NCBI GenBank assembly: GCA_902796555.1
Contig: CADBPR010000100.1
Location: 1 to 54,598, forward strand
Direction: 5' to 3'
Length of the DNA stretch: 54,598 nt
DNA from: an uncultured Bacteroidia bacterium
GTDB lineage: Bacteria; Bacteroidota; Bacteroidia; Bacteroidales; UBA932
How positions within the stretch are numbered: the first letter of the stretch is position 1; the number at the start of each line of letters is the position of its first letter. The notes below the pieces were generated by a model that saw only the letters and a program-made list of their open reading frames with translations, was not told the origin of the DNA and ran no database searches. A program made the position numbers and the translations under genes. Positions 6,958-16,262 of this stretch are shown here, piece by piece.

Positions 6958-8448
6958 ATGAAAAAGATTATTGCTATTGCAGCGGTGCTGGCAGTACTGG
7001 CCGGCTGCAAAAAGTCCGGAGAACCGGTTCAGCCCGAGCCTCAGAATCCCACGACTGTCGAGCTCAAAGGAATCACCCTCAGCGAGGAGGCTATTACCCT
7101 TGAAAAAGGTAGCAGCACGGCACTTGGGGTTGTTTTCGACCCTGCCGACGCTACCGACAAGACCCTCACATGGCTGAGCAGCAATCCCTCAGTAGCCACC
7201 GTTTCGGACGGGGTCGTTACCGGCGTCGGGGCCGGAGAGACTGAGATCAGTGTCAAGGCGGGCAACTGCGCAGCAAGGTGCAAGGTGACCGTAACTGTTT
7301 CATTAAAAGGCATTCAGCTTCAGTCAAAAATTGAAATATACCAGGGCGAGACGGCCACGCTGACGGCTACGCTAGAACCCTCGGATGCTACGACAGAAAT
7401 CACTTGGGAGTCCTCCGATGAGTCTGTCGTAACCGTTTCCGAAGGCCTCATCAGGGGCGTTCGCGTCGGAGATGCGACCGTCACTGCCAAGGCGGGAAGC
7501 TTCAAGGCCGAATGTGCTATAACCGTACTTCTTGCAACAGACTGTTCCGGTATTGATCCGGATGCTGCCGCAAAGGTGATGAAGCAGTGGAAAGTGTTGA
7601 CCAGTGATGCTGAACATGGAAGCTATAACTATATCAGAGACTTCGGCTACACGTTCAGGAATTACTCCATCTACTGGGAGGATTATCGGTCGGATTATGT
7701 GGCGCAAACACTGAACGGGGGCAGGATTGTCGCGGTTTCCTATTTGTCCAACGGATGGATCAAGTTGGAATGGGATGCCGTTGATTACTTCGCCCTCTTC
7801 AGAAATGTCACGGAAACTACTGCAGAATACATGCTCTATTATACAGAGGATTACGGAATGGGTTATCCTGAGGATGAATATGGCTGGCCGGGGTTCTCCG
7901 CGTGGAATAGTCTTTCTGTCTGCGACCCTCCTTATCCGCTGACCTTTAAGCAAGGTGCCTTCAAATTGCCGAATGTCGGCAATTATCCCTACCATGCGGC
8001 CGTAACTTACCCCTCCGGGTATGATGCAGAAGAGGGCTTCTTCAACGATGTGATGAAAGGGTCTGAAGGCTCGCTTCCCAACATCGTGGTCATCAACGGC
8101 TATGGTACGGCAGAAGACTTCGAGAAAGCCGAAGACCAGGCGGATGTTACCGGAAAGGTGGTGCTCCTGAACAGGGGAAGTAACACGTTCGCCGAAAAAC
8201 TCAAGAATGCTGTAGATTACGGTGCTGTTGCGGTGCTTTGTGTCAATAATGCCCCCGGCTTGACGTATCCTGATGTCAGTGCCTTGCCGGAAGGTACAAA
8301 AGACATCCCGTTCTTTTTGCTCTCCCAAGACTTTGGCAAAAACTTCGGCATGAATCCGGGCGGTAAATTCTTCTGCCAAGAGTACGGACGTAATACGTTG
8401 TTCTTCGTTTACGCCACGAATCCCCAGAATTTTGTCGAAATATATTGA
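6958..8448 (+). CDS. Lipoprotein with two BIG2 domains and a PA-like domain
   Basis: The start MKKIIAIAAVLAVLAGC gives a clear lipobox (LAGC). Two bacterial Ig-like BIG2 repeats follow at about residues 38-113 and 115-190; each has the SSNPSVATVS / SSDESVVTVS and ISVKAG / VTAKAG signatures. Residues about 200-370 are an aromatic-rich region I do not recognise. The C-terminal part (about 376-465) resembles a protease-associated (PA) domain, with DVTGKVVLLNRGS and a following AVDYGAVAVL helix-strand. No protease catalytic domain is present. It is probably a surface lipoprotein used for binding or adhesion. It is monocistronic, with a terminator at 8455. Confidence 0.7.
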   Translation: MKKIIAIAAVLAVLAGCKKSGEPVQPEPQNPTTVELKGITLSEEAITLEKGSSTALGVVFDPADATDKTLTWLSSNPSVATVSDGVVTGVGAGETEISVKAGNCAARCKVTVTVSLKGIQLQSKIEIYQGETATLTATLEPSDATTEITWESSDESVVTVSEGLIRGVRVGDATVTAKAGSFKAECAITVLLATDCSGIDPDAAAKVMKQWKVLTSDAEHGSYNYIRDFGYTFRNYSIYWEDYRSDYVAQTLNGGRIVAVSYLSNGWIKLEWDAVDYFALFRNVTETTAEYMLYYTEDYGMGYPEDEYGWPGFSAWNSLSVCDPPYPLTFKQGAFKLPNVGNYPYHAAVTYPSGYDAEEGFFNDVMKGSEGSLPNIVVINGYGTAEDFEKAEDQADVTGKVVLLNRGSNTFAEKLKNAVDYGAVAVLCVNNAPGLTYPDVSALPEGTKDIPFFLLSQDFGKNFGMNPGGKFFCQEYGRNTLFFVYATNPQNFVEIY

Positions 8449-8454
8449 CAGAGG

Positions 8455-8478
8455 AAGAGGGGGCTTACCCCTCTTTTT
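8455..8478 (+). terminator. Intrinsic terminator after the BIG2 lipoprotein gene
   Basis: AAGAGGGG (8455-8462) pairs with CCCCTCTT (8468-8475) around a 5-nt loop, ending in a run of T to 8478. It is a textbook rho-independent terminator 6 nt after the stop codon. Confidence 0.85.
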
Positions 8479-8487
8479 CGCCGGAAT

Positions 8488-11400
8488 CTACCGCTCCCCT
8501 TCCGCGTAGTGCCGCGGGGTGGTGCCGAATTCGGCCTGGAAGCATTTGGAGAAATAGGAGGCATTGGTGAAGCCGACCCGGTACATCACCTCGGAGACGG
8601 TGTAACGATTCTCGCGCAGGAGGGCGGCCGCTTTGCGCAGGCGCAGCGTACGCAGATACTCCACAGGCGTCAGGCCGGTCAGCTGTTTGACCTTGCGGTA
8701 CACCAGTTTTCCGCCCAGACCGGTCCGCTCGCTGAGCGCCGAGACATTGAACATATTATCATCCAGGTGATTTTCAATTAGTTCCGTAATCTCCGACAAG
8801 AACCTTTCGTCCGCGGAAGGTTGCGCCTGAGCGGGAACTTGCTTCACTACGGGGAAGGTCATCCGGACGCAGGTCCCGCCCTCGGAGACAAGCTCCAGGG
8901 TGCCGCCGCTGCGCGTCACATAGACATCGGCCAGGTACAGTCCGACTCCGGCCCCATGGCGCCGGGCACCCTGCCCGCGGTAAAAGCGTTCCTTGACATG
9001 CGGCAAGTCCTGCTGCGGAATGCCGGGACCCTCGTCGGACACAGACACGGTGATCTGCCCGTCATGCAGATGAAGCGCCATTTCAATCCGGCCGCGGCCG
9101 TGTTCGGCTGCATTGGTCAGGACATTTTCCAGCGCGGTGGCAATCCGATATTCGTCAATTGAAATCGTACAGGCGGACACATTGGTGGTAAAGACCGCCT
9201 CCCGTCCGTCCAGACCTGCCTTGAAATCATCGAAACAACGGCGGGCCAGTTCCACCAGGTCGGCCGGTCCCATCTGAAGGGACGCTTGCACCAGATTGTC
9301 CAGGATGGCGTTTTTCTCGATTTTCTCCAACTGCAGCCGACGGCTGAGCCGCTCGAAACGAATCACCCAGAACACCAGACCGGCCCCCGCCAGCAGATAC
9401 AGCAGGAAGGCCCATCCCCGCAGATACCAGGGCCTGCGGATACGGAAATGGACCGTACGCACGCCAGCCGGCTGGCCGGCCGCATCGGGCGAAGCGACTT
9501 CCAGGGCATACCTGCCATACTTCAACTGATTGAACATCACTTGGTTCTGACCGGACGGAAGCGGATTCCACGTGGTATCGATTCCGGCCAGGCGCCACAG
9601 CAGGCGGCTTTGGTCCGGTTCGTCATAAGGCAAATCGGAGAAGGAAAAAGACAGATGCGTCGTGCCGGGACCCAGCACCAGGTTGTCACAATCTTTTACC
9701 GCTTTTCCGTCCAGCGTATAATATACTGTATTTCTGATGGTTACCGCTGTCAGCAGCACCGTGCGCGGCCGCTCCGGGACCCGCAGCGAGGCCGCCGGAC
9801 CCTGCAGAATGGCATCGCGCGTACCCAAAATGGCGTCGGGGCCATCCCCGAAAATCGCCGAAACCGTATGTTCCGCCGTGCGGATGCGTCCAATCCGGCC
9901 GGTCACCGGGTCCAGGGCGAACACCCCGTCCGCCGTGCTGACCCACAGCGCGCCGTCTACCGCACCCATGCACAGGACATCGCCCGGGAAAGGAAGATGA
10001 TAGCTGTGGTCTCCCTGCCGGATTACACCCGGCTCCGCCACCCAGACCCGGCCGGCAGGGTCGCCGTACAAACAGGAAGGAACGCTCCCCCGCGAGAGAA
10101 ACTCGCTGCTTCCGTCCGGAGAAAAGCGCCACAGGCCGTCGTTATAAAACAGGCACCAGATATGCCCGTCCCGGTCCTGGGCCAGCTGGTAGGCATACAG
10201 GCCATGGCTGCCGCCGGGAAGGGTAATCGTGCTGTCCGCCCGCTGCTGACCGGCCAACAGGGCTGCCTTGTCCTTGATCAGGACCCCGCCCAGGCTGGTC
10301 GCCACCCAAATCCGGCCGCGGCTGTCGTGGACCATGTCGTAGGCCCAGTTCGCATTGCGGGTACCCGTACTGTCAGACAGGTCCAGCCGGCGGAATCGGT
10401 TGCCTTCCAGAATATGGAGACTGCCGTCCGTGCAGAGCCAGATATCGCCGTCACGGTCTTCATAGACCCGGCGAATCCGGTTGTGGGCCAGGCTGAGGGC
10501 CGGGTCATCCACCCGGTACCAGCGGGTTTTGTCTCCCGTCCGGCAGAGCAGCCCGTCCGTTCCGCCGAGCCACAGGCGGCCGCGGCTGTCCTTCAGAATA
10601 CTGGTGAAACGGTTCCCTTCCCGGCTTCCGGTCATGTCGGCGATACCGGTCACCGGCACCGGCGGAAGCACCGCGGAGACGCTTTCGTCCGTACCGAGCC
10701 AAATCCGGTCTTCACGGTCGCGCAGGATGCTCCAGACAATATCGTTGCCCAGGGAATCCTCCCGGCCCGCTTCGTGGCGAACATGGCGGATGCCGTCGGG
10801 GCCCAGAATATACAGGCCGTTGTCCGTGCCAACCAGCACATGACCCTGCGCATCCGTCCCGAATGTCTTGACGGAGTTGCGGCTGACCGGGATTTCCTGC
10901 ACGGCGCCGGAACGGGGGTCATAGCGGAAGAGGCCGTCTTCCGTGCCGACCAGTATGGTATCCTGCCAACGCGCCAGGGCATTGACAAAGATATTGACCC
11001 GCCCGCCCGGATTGGGCAGGGGAATATCCGTAAAGGTCTCCGTATCCTTGCGGAAAGCCGTCAGGCCGTCGTAAGTTCCTATGTATAAAGTGTTTCCAGC
11101 ATCAAGCAACGAATAGATGATATCGGTGCGGAGGCCGGGATGCGGGGTGAAGCGGCCGTCCCGCCAGCTGTAGAGCCCTTCAAAGGAGCCGAGCCAGAGG
11201 CTGTCGGCGTCGGCCAGGACGCTGCGGATACCGCCCGGACCGTCTTCCAGGGTGCGGCAGATACCCGTCCCGCCGTCCAGCAAGGCCAGCCCGTCTTCCG
11301 TGCCGATATACAGGCGCCGGGCATCCGGGTCGCTGACGATGCTGTAGGTGCGGCCCGCGCCGGGAACGGCATGGGTCGTATAACCGTCATGACAATACAG

Positions 11401-11544
11401 CCCCCGGTTGGTGCCGAACCAAATCAGCCCGTCCCCGTCCTGGGCCAGCGCTTCGACCATGGTGACACCCGCGTCCGGTTTTACATGCCGGAAGCTGCCG
11501 TAAGGTGTGACGAGTGTCAACAGAAAGACAAGCAGAGCAGTCAT
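8488..11544 (-). CDS. Hybrid sensor-regulator lacking DHp and receiver domains
   Basis: This is the presumed local regulator of the galactan locus. The ATG at 11544 gives a signal peptide (MTALLVFLLTLVTPYGS); the longer frame would need TTG. In the 1018-residue form, a periplasmic two-component propeller spans about 20-600. A Y_Y_Y domain follows (about 600-700), then a membrane helix (about 709-729), a HATPase_c domain (about 793-898) and an AraC-type HTH (about 917-1014). The HATPase keeps its N-box (ENVLTNAAEHG), DEGPGIP and GAGVGLYLA. The linker between helix and HATPase is only about 63 residues and contains no histidine, so the phospho-acceptor domain is gone. No receiver domain lies between HATPase and HTH. 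Canonical hybrid two-component proteins of this class carry both and are some 300 residues longer. It is divergent from susC at 11718. Confidence 0.9.
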   Translation of the reverse strand: MTALLVFLLTLVTPYGSFRHVKPDAGVTMVEALAQDGDGLIWFGTNRGLYCHDGYTTHAVPGAGRTYSIVSDPDARRLYIGTEDGLALLDGGTGICRTLEDGPGGIRSVLADADSLWLGSFEGLYSWRDGRFTPHPGLRTDIIYSLLDAGNTLYIGTYDGLTAFRKDTETFTDIPLPNPGGRVNIFVNALARWQDTILVGTEDGLFRYDPRSGAVQEIPVSRNSVKTFGTDAQGHVLVGTDNGLYILGPDGIRHVRHEAGREDSLGNDIVWSILRDREDRIWLGTDESVSAVLPPVPVTGIADMTGSREGNRFTSILKDSRGRLWLGGTDGLLCRTGDKTRWYRVDDPALSLAHNRIRRVYEDRDGDIWLCTDGSLHILEGNRFRRLDLSDSTGTRNANWAYDMVHDSRGRIWVATSLGGVLIKDKAALLAGQQRADSTITLPGGSHGLYAYQLAQDRDGHIWCLFYNDGLWRFSPDGSSEFLSRGSVPSCLYGDPAGRVWVAEPGVIRQGDHSYHLPFPGDVLCMGAVDGALWVSTADGVFALDPVTGRIGRIRTAEHTVSAIFGDGPDAILGTRDAILQGPAASLRVPERPRTVLLTAVTIRNTVYYTLDGKAVKDCDNLVLGPGTTHLSFSFSDLPYDEPDQSRLLWRLAGIDTTWNPLPSGQNQVMFNQLKYGRYALEVASPDAAGQPAGVRTVHFRIRRPWYLRGWAFLLYLLAGAGLVFWVIRFERLSRRLQLEKIEKNAILDNLVQASLQMGPADLVELARRCFDDFKAGLDGREAVFTTNVSACTISIDEYRIATALENVLTNAAEHGRGRIEMALHLHDGQITVSVSDEGPGIPQQDLPHVKERFYRGQGARRHGAGVGLYLADVYVTRSGGTLELVSEGGTCVRMTFPVVKQVPAQAQPSADERFLSEITELIENHLDDNMFNVSALSERTGLGGKLVYRKVKQLTGLTPVEYLRTLRLRKAAALLRENRYTVSEVMYRVGFTNASYFSKCFQAEFGTTPRHYAEGER

Positions 11545-11562
11545 AGCGCATCTTTGGGCCGG

Positions 11563-11591
11563 CAAGGTACATAGAAATTTCCAAAAAACAA
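11563..11591 (-). promoter_or_regulatory. Probable promoter of the sensor-regulator gene
   Basis: On the minus strand, TTTG at 11591-11588 and TACCTTG at 11569-11563 are spaced 18 bp apart. The -7 is a shortened TAnnTTTG. It lies 18 bp before the ATG at 11544, which supports that start over the upstream TTG. Confidence 0.5.
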
Positions 11592-11610
11592 ACAGCAATT
11601 TTCACAGTCT

Positions 11611-11638
11611 TGTCCGAAAAATGTCGTTTTTTGTCTGA
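11611..11638 (+). promoter_or_regulatory. Candidate AraC-type operator: direct repeat with 21-bp period
   Basis: TGTCCGA at 11611-11617 and TGTCTGA at 11632-11638 are direct repeats offset by exactly 21 bp, two helical turns, the spacing seen in AraC-family half-site pairs. The second copy ends about 30 bp before the susC -7 box, near where a -33 element should be, and no good -33 is present. TGTCC 11611-11615 and GGACA 11642-11646 also form an inverted repeat. It is inferred to bind the adjacent sensor-regulator. Confidence 0.45.
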
Positions 11639-11668
11639 TTTGGACAGGGGGTAAAAAACGTTTTGACG

Positions 11669-11676
11669 TATCTTTG
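11669..11676 (+). promoter_or_regulatory. -7 box of the galactan susC operon
   Basis: TATCTTTG is a perfect -7 match, 41 bp before the ATG at 11718. No TTTG lies 18-20 bp upstream; the nearest are too close (11662) or too far (11639). A missing -33 fits an activator-dependent promoter. Confidence 0.6.
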
Positions 11677-11717
11677 CAGCCGTTAAACGCATAAAAAATA
11701 CTAAAACGTTACAATAC

Positions 11718-14675
11718 ATGTTTCACAAACTTAAACTTATTCCGGTTATCGCGGCCCTGCTGGCAGTCCTTCCCCTGGCAGCCCAGGAGCGTGTCACGGT
11801 GACGGGAACCGTGTATGATGAGGCCGGTGTCACCCTCATCGGCGCTTCCATCCTGGAAGACGGAACGACGAACGGCACCATTACTGACATTGACGGCCAA
11901 TTCACGCTGACGGCCGGCGCCGGCAGCACGCTGACCATCGGGTACATCGGTTATGTCTCGCAGACGGTCCCCGTGCCGGCGAACGGACAGCTGACAATCA
12001 CCCTGCAGCCGGACAGCAACCTGCTGGCCGAGACCGTGGTCATCGGCTACGGCGTACAGCGCAAGACCGACCTCACCGGTTCGGTGAGCAGCATCTCCAG
12101 CAAGGATTTCAACGAAGGTATGATTTCCTCGCCCGAGCAGCTGATCAACGGTAAGGTCTCCGGTCTGCAGATTACCAGCGGGGGCGGTTCCCCGACGGCC
12201 GGCAGCACCATCCGTATCCGCGGCGGCGCGTCCCTGAACGCCTCCAATGACCCGCTCGTCGTCCTGGACGGCGTCCCGATGGAAGTCGGCGGCAGCGTCA
12301 GCGGCGGCGGAAATTTCCTGGCCCTGGTCAACCCGAACGATATCGAGAGCATCACGGTTCTCAAGGATGCCGCTTCGACGGCCATCTACGGTTCCCGTGC
12401 CTCGAACGGCGTCATCATCATCACCACCCGCAAGGGCAGCCTGACCAAGTCCCGCCCGCGCATCAGCTTCACCACCACTAACGGTATCCAGACCCCGACC
12501 CAGTCGGCCGACATGGTCAGCCGCGACGAAATGATCAATCTGGTGAACACCTTCGGCAGCGACGCCCAGAAGGCCCTGATGAACCCGGATGTCAACACCG
12601 ACTGGAACAAACTGATTTTCCGTCCGGCCTTCAGCACTGACAACAGCCTGAGCGTCTCCGGCAACATCGCCGAGACCCTGCCCTACCGCGTCAGCGCCGG
12701 CTACAGCAACCAGAACGGTATCCTCAAGACCGACAACGCCACCCGTTATACCGGCAGCATCACCCTGTCCCCGACCTTCTTCGACAACCACCTCAAGCTG
12801 GTCCTCAACGGCAAGGGTACCTGGAACAACAACCGTTTCGCGAACCAGAGCGCCATCTGGGGCGGCTCCACCCACAACCCGACCCTGCCAGTCTACAGCG
12901 GGAACGACGCTTTCCTGGGCTTCTACGAGGCGGTGGACAACTTCGGCAAGCCTGTCAACGGCGCCACCGGCAACCCGCTCGGCCTGATTGAAGGCCGCAC
13001 GGATACGTCCAAAGTCTACCGTATCATCGGCAGTTTCGACGCCGACTACAGCATGCATTTCCTCCCGGAACTGCACCTGCACACCACCCTGGGTTATGAT
13101 TACTCCAACGGCCGCGGCCATGTATACGTCCCGCAGGCGGCCTATCAGAACTACGACACGGACGGTCTGGATTACGACTACGGCCCGCAGGAGAATTTCA
13201 ACCGCCTGGCTACCGTCTATCTCAATTACAACAAATATTTCGAATCCATCCGGAGCAATGTCGACCTGACGGCCGGCTACGATTACCAGTTCTGGAGATA
13301 CTACAGCCCGGCTTTCACCTCTTATAACGCACGCGACCCGCGCGAGGTCCAGAGCCAGTCCGCCGCCAACGACCAGCGCCACGTCCTGGTGTCCTGGTAT
13401 GCGCGTCTGAACTATTCCTTCGCCTCGAAATACCTGCTGGGCGTAAGCTTCCGCGCGGACGGTTCTTCCCGTTTCGCCAAGGACAAACGCTGGGGTCTCT
13501 TCCCTTCCGTTTCGGCCGCCTGGAAGATTTCCGAAGAGGACTTCTTCGCGCCGTTGAAAGGCGTCATGAGCACGGCCAAGGCCCGCGTCAGCTACGGCGT
13601 CACAGGCCAGCAGGACGGTATCGCCAACTACAGCTACATGCCGCTGTATACGGCCAGCCAGCCGGGTGCCTCCTACCTGTTCGCAGGCGTCCCGGTGCAG
13701 ACTTTCCGCCCGGCCTCCTACAACGCCGACCTCAAGTGGGAAACCACCAAGGCCTTCAACGTCGGCTTTGACTTCGGCTTCCTCGAAGACCGGATTACCG
13801 GCAGCGTGGACTATTATATCCGCAACACCGAAGACCTGCTGGCCACCGTTCCGGTCGCCGCGGGTACGAACTTCGACAAGCAGCTGCTCACCAATGTAGG
13901 CAATATCAGCAGCACCGGCGTGGAAATGAGCTTAAACGCAGCCGTCATCGACACCCAGGACCTCAGCTGGGACATCAGTGCCAATGCCACCTGGATGAAG
14001 ACCCGCATCACCAATCTCCGCCTGGGCGGGGAAGGCGAAGCGCCCGATACGCCGGCAGGCTGGATTGACTCCCACTATGTACAGGTGCTCTCCGAGAACT
14101 ACGCCCCCTACAGTTTCTTTGTGTACAAGCAGATTTACGAGGCTTCGACGGGCCGCCCGATTGAGGGCCTGTATGCCGACCTGAACGGGGACGGAGAAAT
14201 CAACACGAAAGACCTCTACCGCCACCACAGCCCGGCTCCGGACTGGATGCTCGGCCTTTCCACCAGCCTGCGCTGGAAGAAACTCACGGTCAGCACCACC
14301 CTGCGCGGCAACATCGGCAACTACCTCTTCAACGGTATGGCCATGAACACCGGCGCCTGGGAAACGGTTTCCTACAACACCTTCCAGGTGAACAAGGTAC
14401 ACCGGAGCTTCATGACCTCGCATTTCGCCAAACGGCAGTATGAATCCGACTTCTATGTAGAGAACGCCTCTTTCCTGAAGATGGACAACCTGCAGGTATC
14501 CTACAATTTCGGCCAGATTGCCCCTTGGTGCCGGCTGAATCTCTCCGCCATGGTCCAGAATGTCTTCACCCTGACCGGTTATTCCGGCGTGGACCCGGAG
14601 TGCGCCGGCGGCATCGACATGTCCGTCTACCCGCGTCCGCGGATTTTCTCCCTCACCGTAGGTCTTGAATTTTAA
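11718..14675 (+). CDS. SusC/RagA-family TonB-dependent receptor (galactan locus)
   Basis: This 985-residue outer-membrane porter would import galacto-oligosaccharides with its SusD partner, using TonB energy. It has a signal peptide ending LPLAAQ, a carboxypeptidase-regulatory-like domain (about residues 25-100), a TonB-box-like stretch ETVVIGYG (105-112), a plug domain (about 115-230) with the SusC signature IRIRGGASLNASNDPLVVLDG, and a 22-strand-type barrel ending in GLEF with a terminal aromatic. It heads an operon with susD, a susE-like gene, GH53 and GH2, and the next start abuts its stop codon. It is divergent from the sensor-regulator that probably controls it. Confidence 0.95.
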   Translation: MFHKLKLIPVIAALLAVLPLAAQERVTVTGTVYDEAGVTLIGASILEDGTTNGTITDIDGQFTLTAGAGSTLTIGYIGYVSQTVPVPANGQLTITLQPDSNLLAETVVIGYGVQRKTDLTGSVSSISSKDFNEGMISSPEQLINGKVSGLQITSGGGSPTAGSTIRIRGGASLNASNDPLVVLDGVPMEVGGSVSGGGNFLALVNPNDIESITVLKDAASTAIYGSRASNGVIIITTRKGSLTKSRPRISFTTTNGIQTPTQSADMVSRDEMINLVNTFGSDAQKALMNPDVNTDWNKLIFRPAFSTDNSLSVSGNIAETLPYRVSAGYSNQNGILKTDNATRYTGSITLSPTFFDNHLKLVLNGKGTWNNNRFANQSAIWGGSTHNPTLPVYSGNDAFLGFYEAVDNFGKPVNGATGNPLGLIEGRTDTSKVYRIIGSFDADYSMHFLPELHLHTTLGYDYSNGRGHVYVPQAAYQNYDTDGLDYDYGPQENFNRLATVYLNYNKYFESIRSNVDLTAGYDYQFWRYYSPAFTSYNARDPREVQSQSAANDQRHVLVSWYARLNYSFASKYLLGVSFRADGSSRFAKDKRWGLFPSVSAAWKISEEDFFAPLKGVMSTAKARVSYGVTGQQDGIANYSYMPLYTASQPGASYLFAGVPVQTFRPASYNADLKWETTKAFNVGFDFGFLEDRITGSVDYYIRNTEDLLATVPVAAGTNFDKQLLTNVGNISSTGVEMSLNAAVIDTQDLSWDISANATWMKTRITNLRLGGEGEAPDTPAGWIDSHYVQVLSENYAPYSFFVYKQIYEASTGRPIEGLYADLNGDGEINTKDLYRHHSPAPDWMLGLSTSLRWKKLTVSTTLRGNIGNYLFNGMAMNTGAWETVSYNTFQVNKVHRSFMTSHFAKRQYESDFYVENASFLKMDNLQVSYNFGQIAPWCRLNLSAMVQNVFTLTGYSGVDPECAGGIDMSVYPRPRIFSLTVGLEF

Positions 14676-14687
14676 ATGATTGCGACT

Positions 14688-16262
14688 ATGAAAAAGATAA
14701 TAATCAGCCTATTGAGCTGCCTGGCGGTCCTGACCTCCTGCATGAAAGACCTCGACCAGCGTCCGGTTACCGATTCCGAATCCGACGCAACCGCCGTGTA
14801 CAACAGCGTGGACGGCTTCCGGATGGTCCTCGCCAAACTGTATGCTTCCTATACCCTGGTCGGCCAGGAGAAAGGCGGCGGCAACGCCGACATGGCCAGC
14901 AACAACGGACAGGACTTCCTGCGTTGCTATTTCAACCTCCAGGAGGCACCCACCGACGAGGTTGCCTGCACCTGGCTTTCGGGCGACAAGATTGAAGCCC
15001 TGACCTATATGACCTGGGATGCCAACGACCCTTGGGTCGCCGACGGCTATTACCGCCTGTACTATACCATCGCCCTGTGCAATGAATTCCTGCGCCACGG
15101 CGCTGCCGCCGACGCTTTCAGCGAGCAGGACAAGGCGACGGTCGCCACCTATATGCAGGAGGCCCGTTTCCTGCGCGCCCTCGCCTATTGGTGCGTGCTG
15201 GATCTCTTCGGCCAGGGGCCCTTCGTGGATGAGACCATGCCGGTAGGCGCCTTCAAACCGGCCGCATACAACAGCAAGCAGCTGTTCGACTATATCGAAA
15301 GCGAACTCAAGGCCCTGACCCTGCCCGGCCGCACGGCCGTCGAATACGGACGTGCCAGCGAAGCGGCGGCCTGGACCCTGCTCGCCCGCCTGTACCTCAA
15401 TGCCGAGGTCTATGGCGCCGGCGACCATTACACCGACTGCATCACCTATTGCGAGAAAGTCCGCGGCGCCGGGTACTCCCTGGAAAGCGACTGGTCCAAG
15501 CTGTTCAATGCCGACAACCACCTGCGTACCAATGAAATCATCTTCCCCTTCGTGGTGGATGCCACCCATGCGGTGACCTGGGGCAGCACGACCCATATCA
15601 TCTGCGGCGAAGTCGGGAACGACAATGCCCAGAACCCGGCCGACTACGGTCTGGACAAGGGCTGGGGCATGTTCCGTGTCCGCGGAGAACTGCCGGCCCT
15701 GTTCGGCGACGTGGCCACCAGCAAGGACAGCCGCTGCCGCTTCTATACCGGCGGCACTACCCAGTGGTTCACGAGCAATATCGACAACCAGGCAGAGGGC
15801 TATTTCAGCGAGAAGTGGACCAACCTCAAGGATGACGGCAGCATCGCCTCCGCGTCCGCCGAGAACGGCGTGGATACCGACTGGCCTTTCTTCCGCCTGG
15901 CCGACGTCTATCTGATGGAGGCGGAGGCCCAGCTGCGCGGCGGCAGCGGCATCAACCGCAGCGACGCCCGGGAGCTGGTTAACGCCCTGCGTGAACGCGC
16001 CTATGGCAACACCCTCGGCCAGGTAGCCGACGGAGATTTCAACCTGGATTTCATCCTCGATGAACGGGCGCGCGAACTGTATCACGAAGCGGTCCGCAGG
16101 ACGGACCTGCGCCGCTACGGCCGCTTTACCGGGGGCAGCTATATCTGGCAATGGAAGGGCGGCGTCCTCGCCGGCAAAGCCGTGGATGACAAGTACAACA
16201 TCTATCCCATCCCGGCCGCCGAACTGTCCGCCAATACCAACCTCAAAAACGACAAGTACTGA
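14688..16262 (+). CDS. SusD/RagB-family glycan-binding lipoprotein (galactan locus)
   Basis: The protein begins MKKIIISLLSCLAVLTSC, a lipoprotein signal with a lipobox at LTSC. An in-frame ATG at 14676, immediately after the susC stop, is the alternative start and adds four residues before this signal. The rest is a SusD alpha-helical TPR-type fold: the N-terminal SusD-like region contains ARFLRALAYWCVLDLFG, the usual RagB/SusD signature. The C-terminal region has RELYHEAVRRTDLRRYGRF and the closing YPIPAAEL. It caps the SusC barrel at the cell surface and hands oligosaccharides to it. Its stop overlaps the next start by one base (TGATG). Confidence 0.93.
   Translation: MKKIIISLLSCLAVLTSCMKDLDQRPVTDSESDATAVYNSVDGFRMVLAKLYASYTLVGQEKGGGNADMASNNGQDFLRCYFNLQEAPTDEVACTWLSGDKIEALTYMTWDANDPWVADGYYRLYYTIALCNEFLRHGAAADAFSEQDKATVATYMQEARFLRALAYWCVLDLFGQGPFVDETMPVGAFKPAAYNSKQLFDYIESELKALTLPGRTAVEYGRASEAAAWTLLARLYLNAEVYGAGDHYTDCITYCEKVRGAGYSLESDWSKLFNADNHLRTNEIIFPFVVDATHAVTWGSTTHIICGEVGNDNAQNPADYGLDKGWGMFRVRGELPALFGDVATSKDSRCRFYTGGTTQWFTSNIDNQAEGYFSEKWTNLKDDGSIASASAENGVDTDWPFFRLADVYLMEAEAQLRGGSGINRSDARELVNALRERAYGNTLGQVADGDFNLDFILDERARELYHEAVRRTDLRRYGRFTGGSYIWQWKGGVLAGKAVDDKYNIYPIPAAELSANTNLKNDKY

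Noticed and set aside
6825-6961. Small open frame ending with ATGA overlap at the BIG2 lipoprotein start
   Set aside because: Its 45 residues show no family, helix or bias resembling a protein; the overlap alone is weak evidence for a leader peptide.
9286-11088. 600-codon plus-strand open frame inside the sensor-regulator gene
   Set aside because: Antisense shadow of the propeller region; no domain or promoter.
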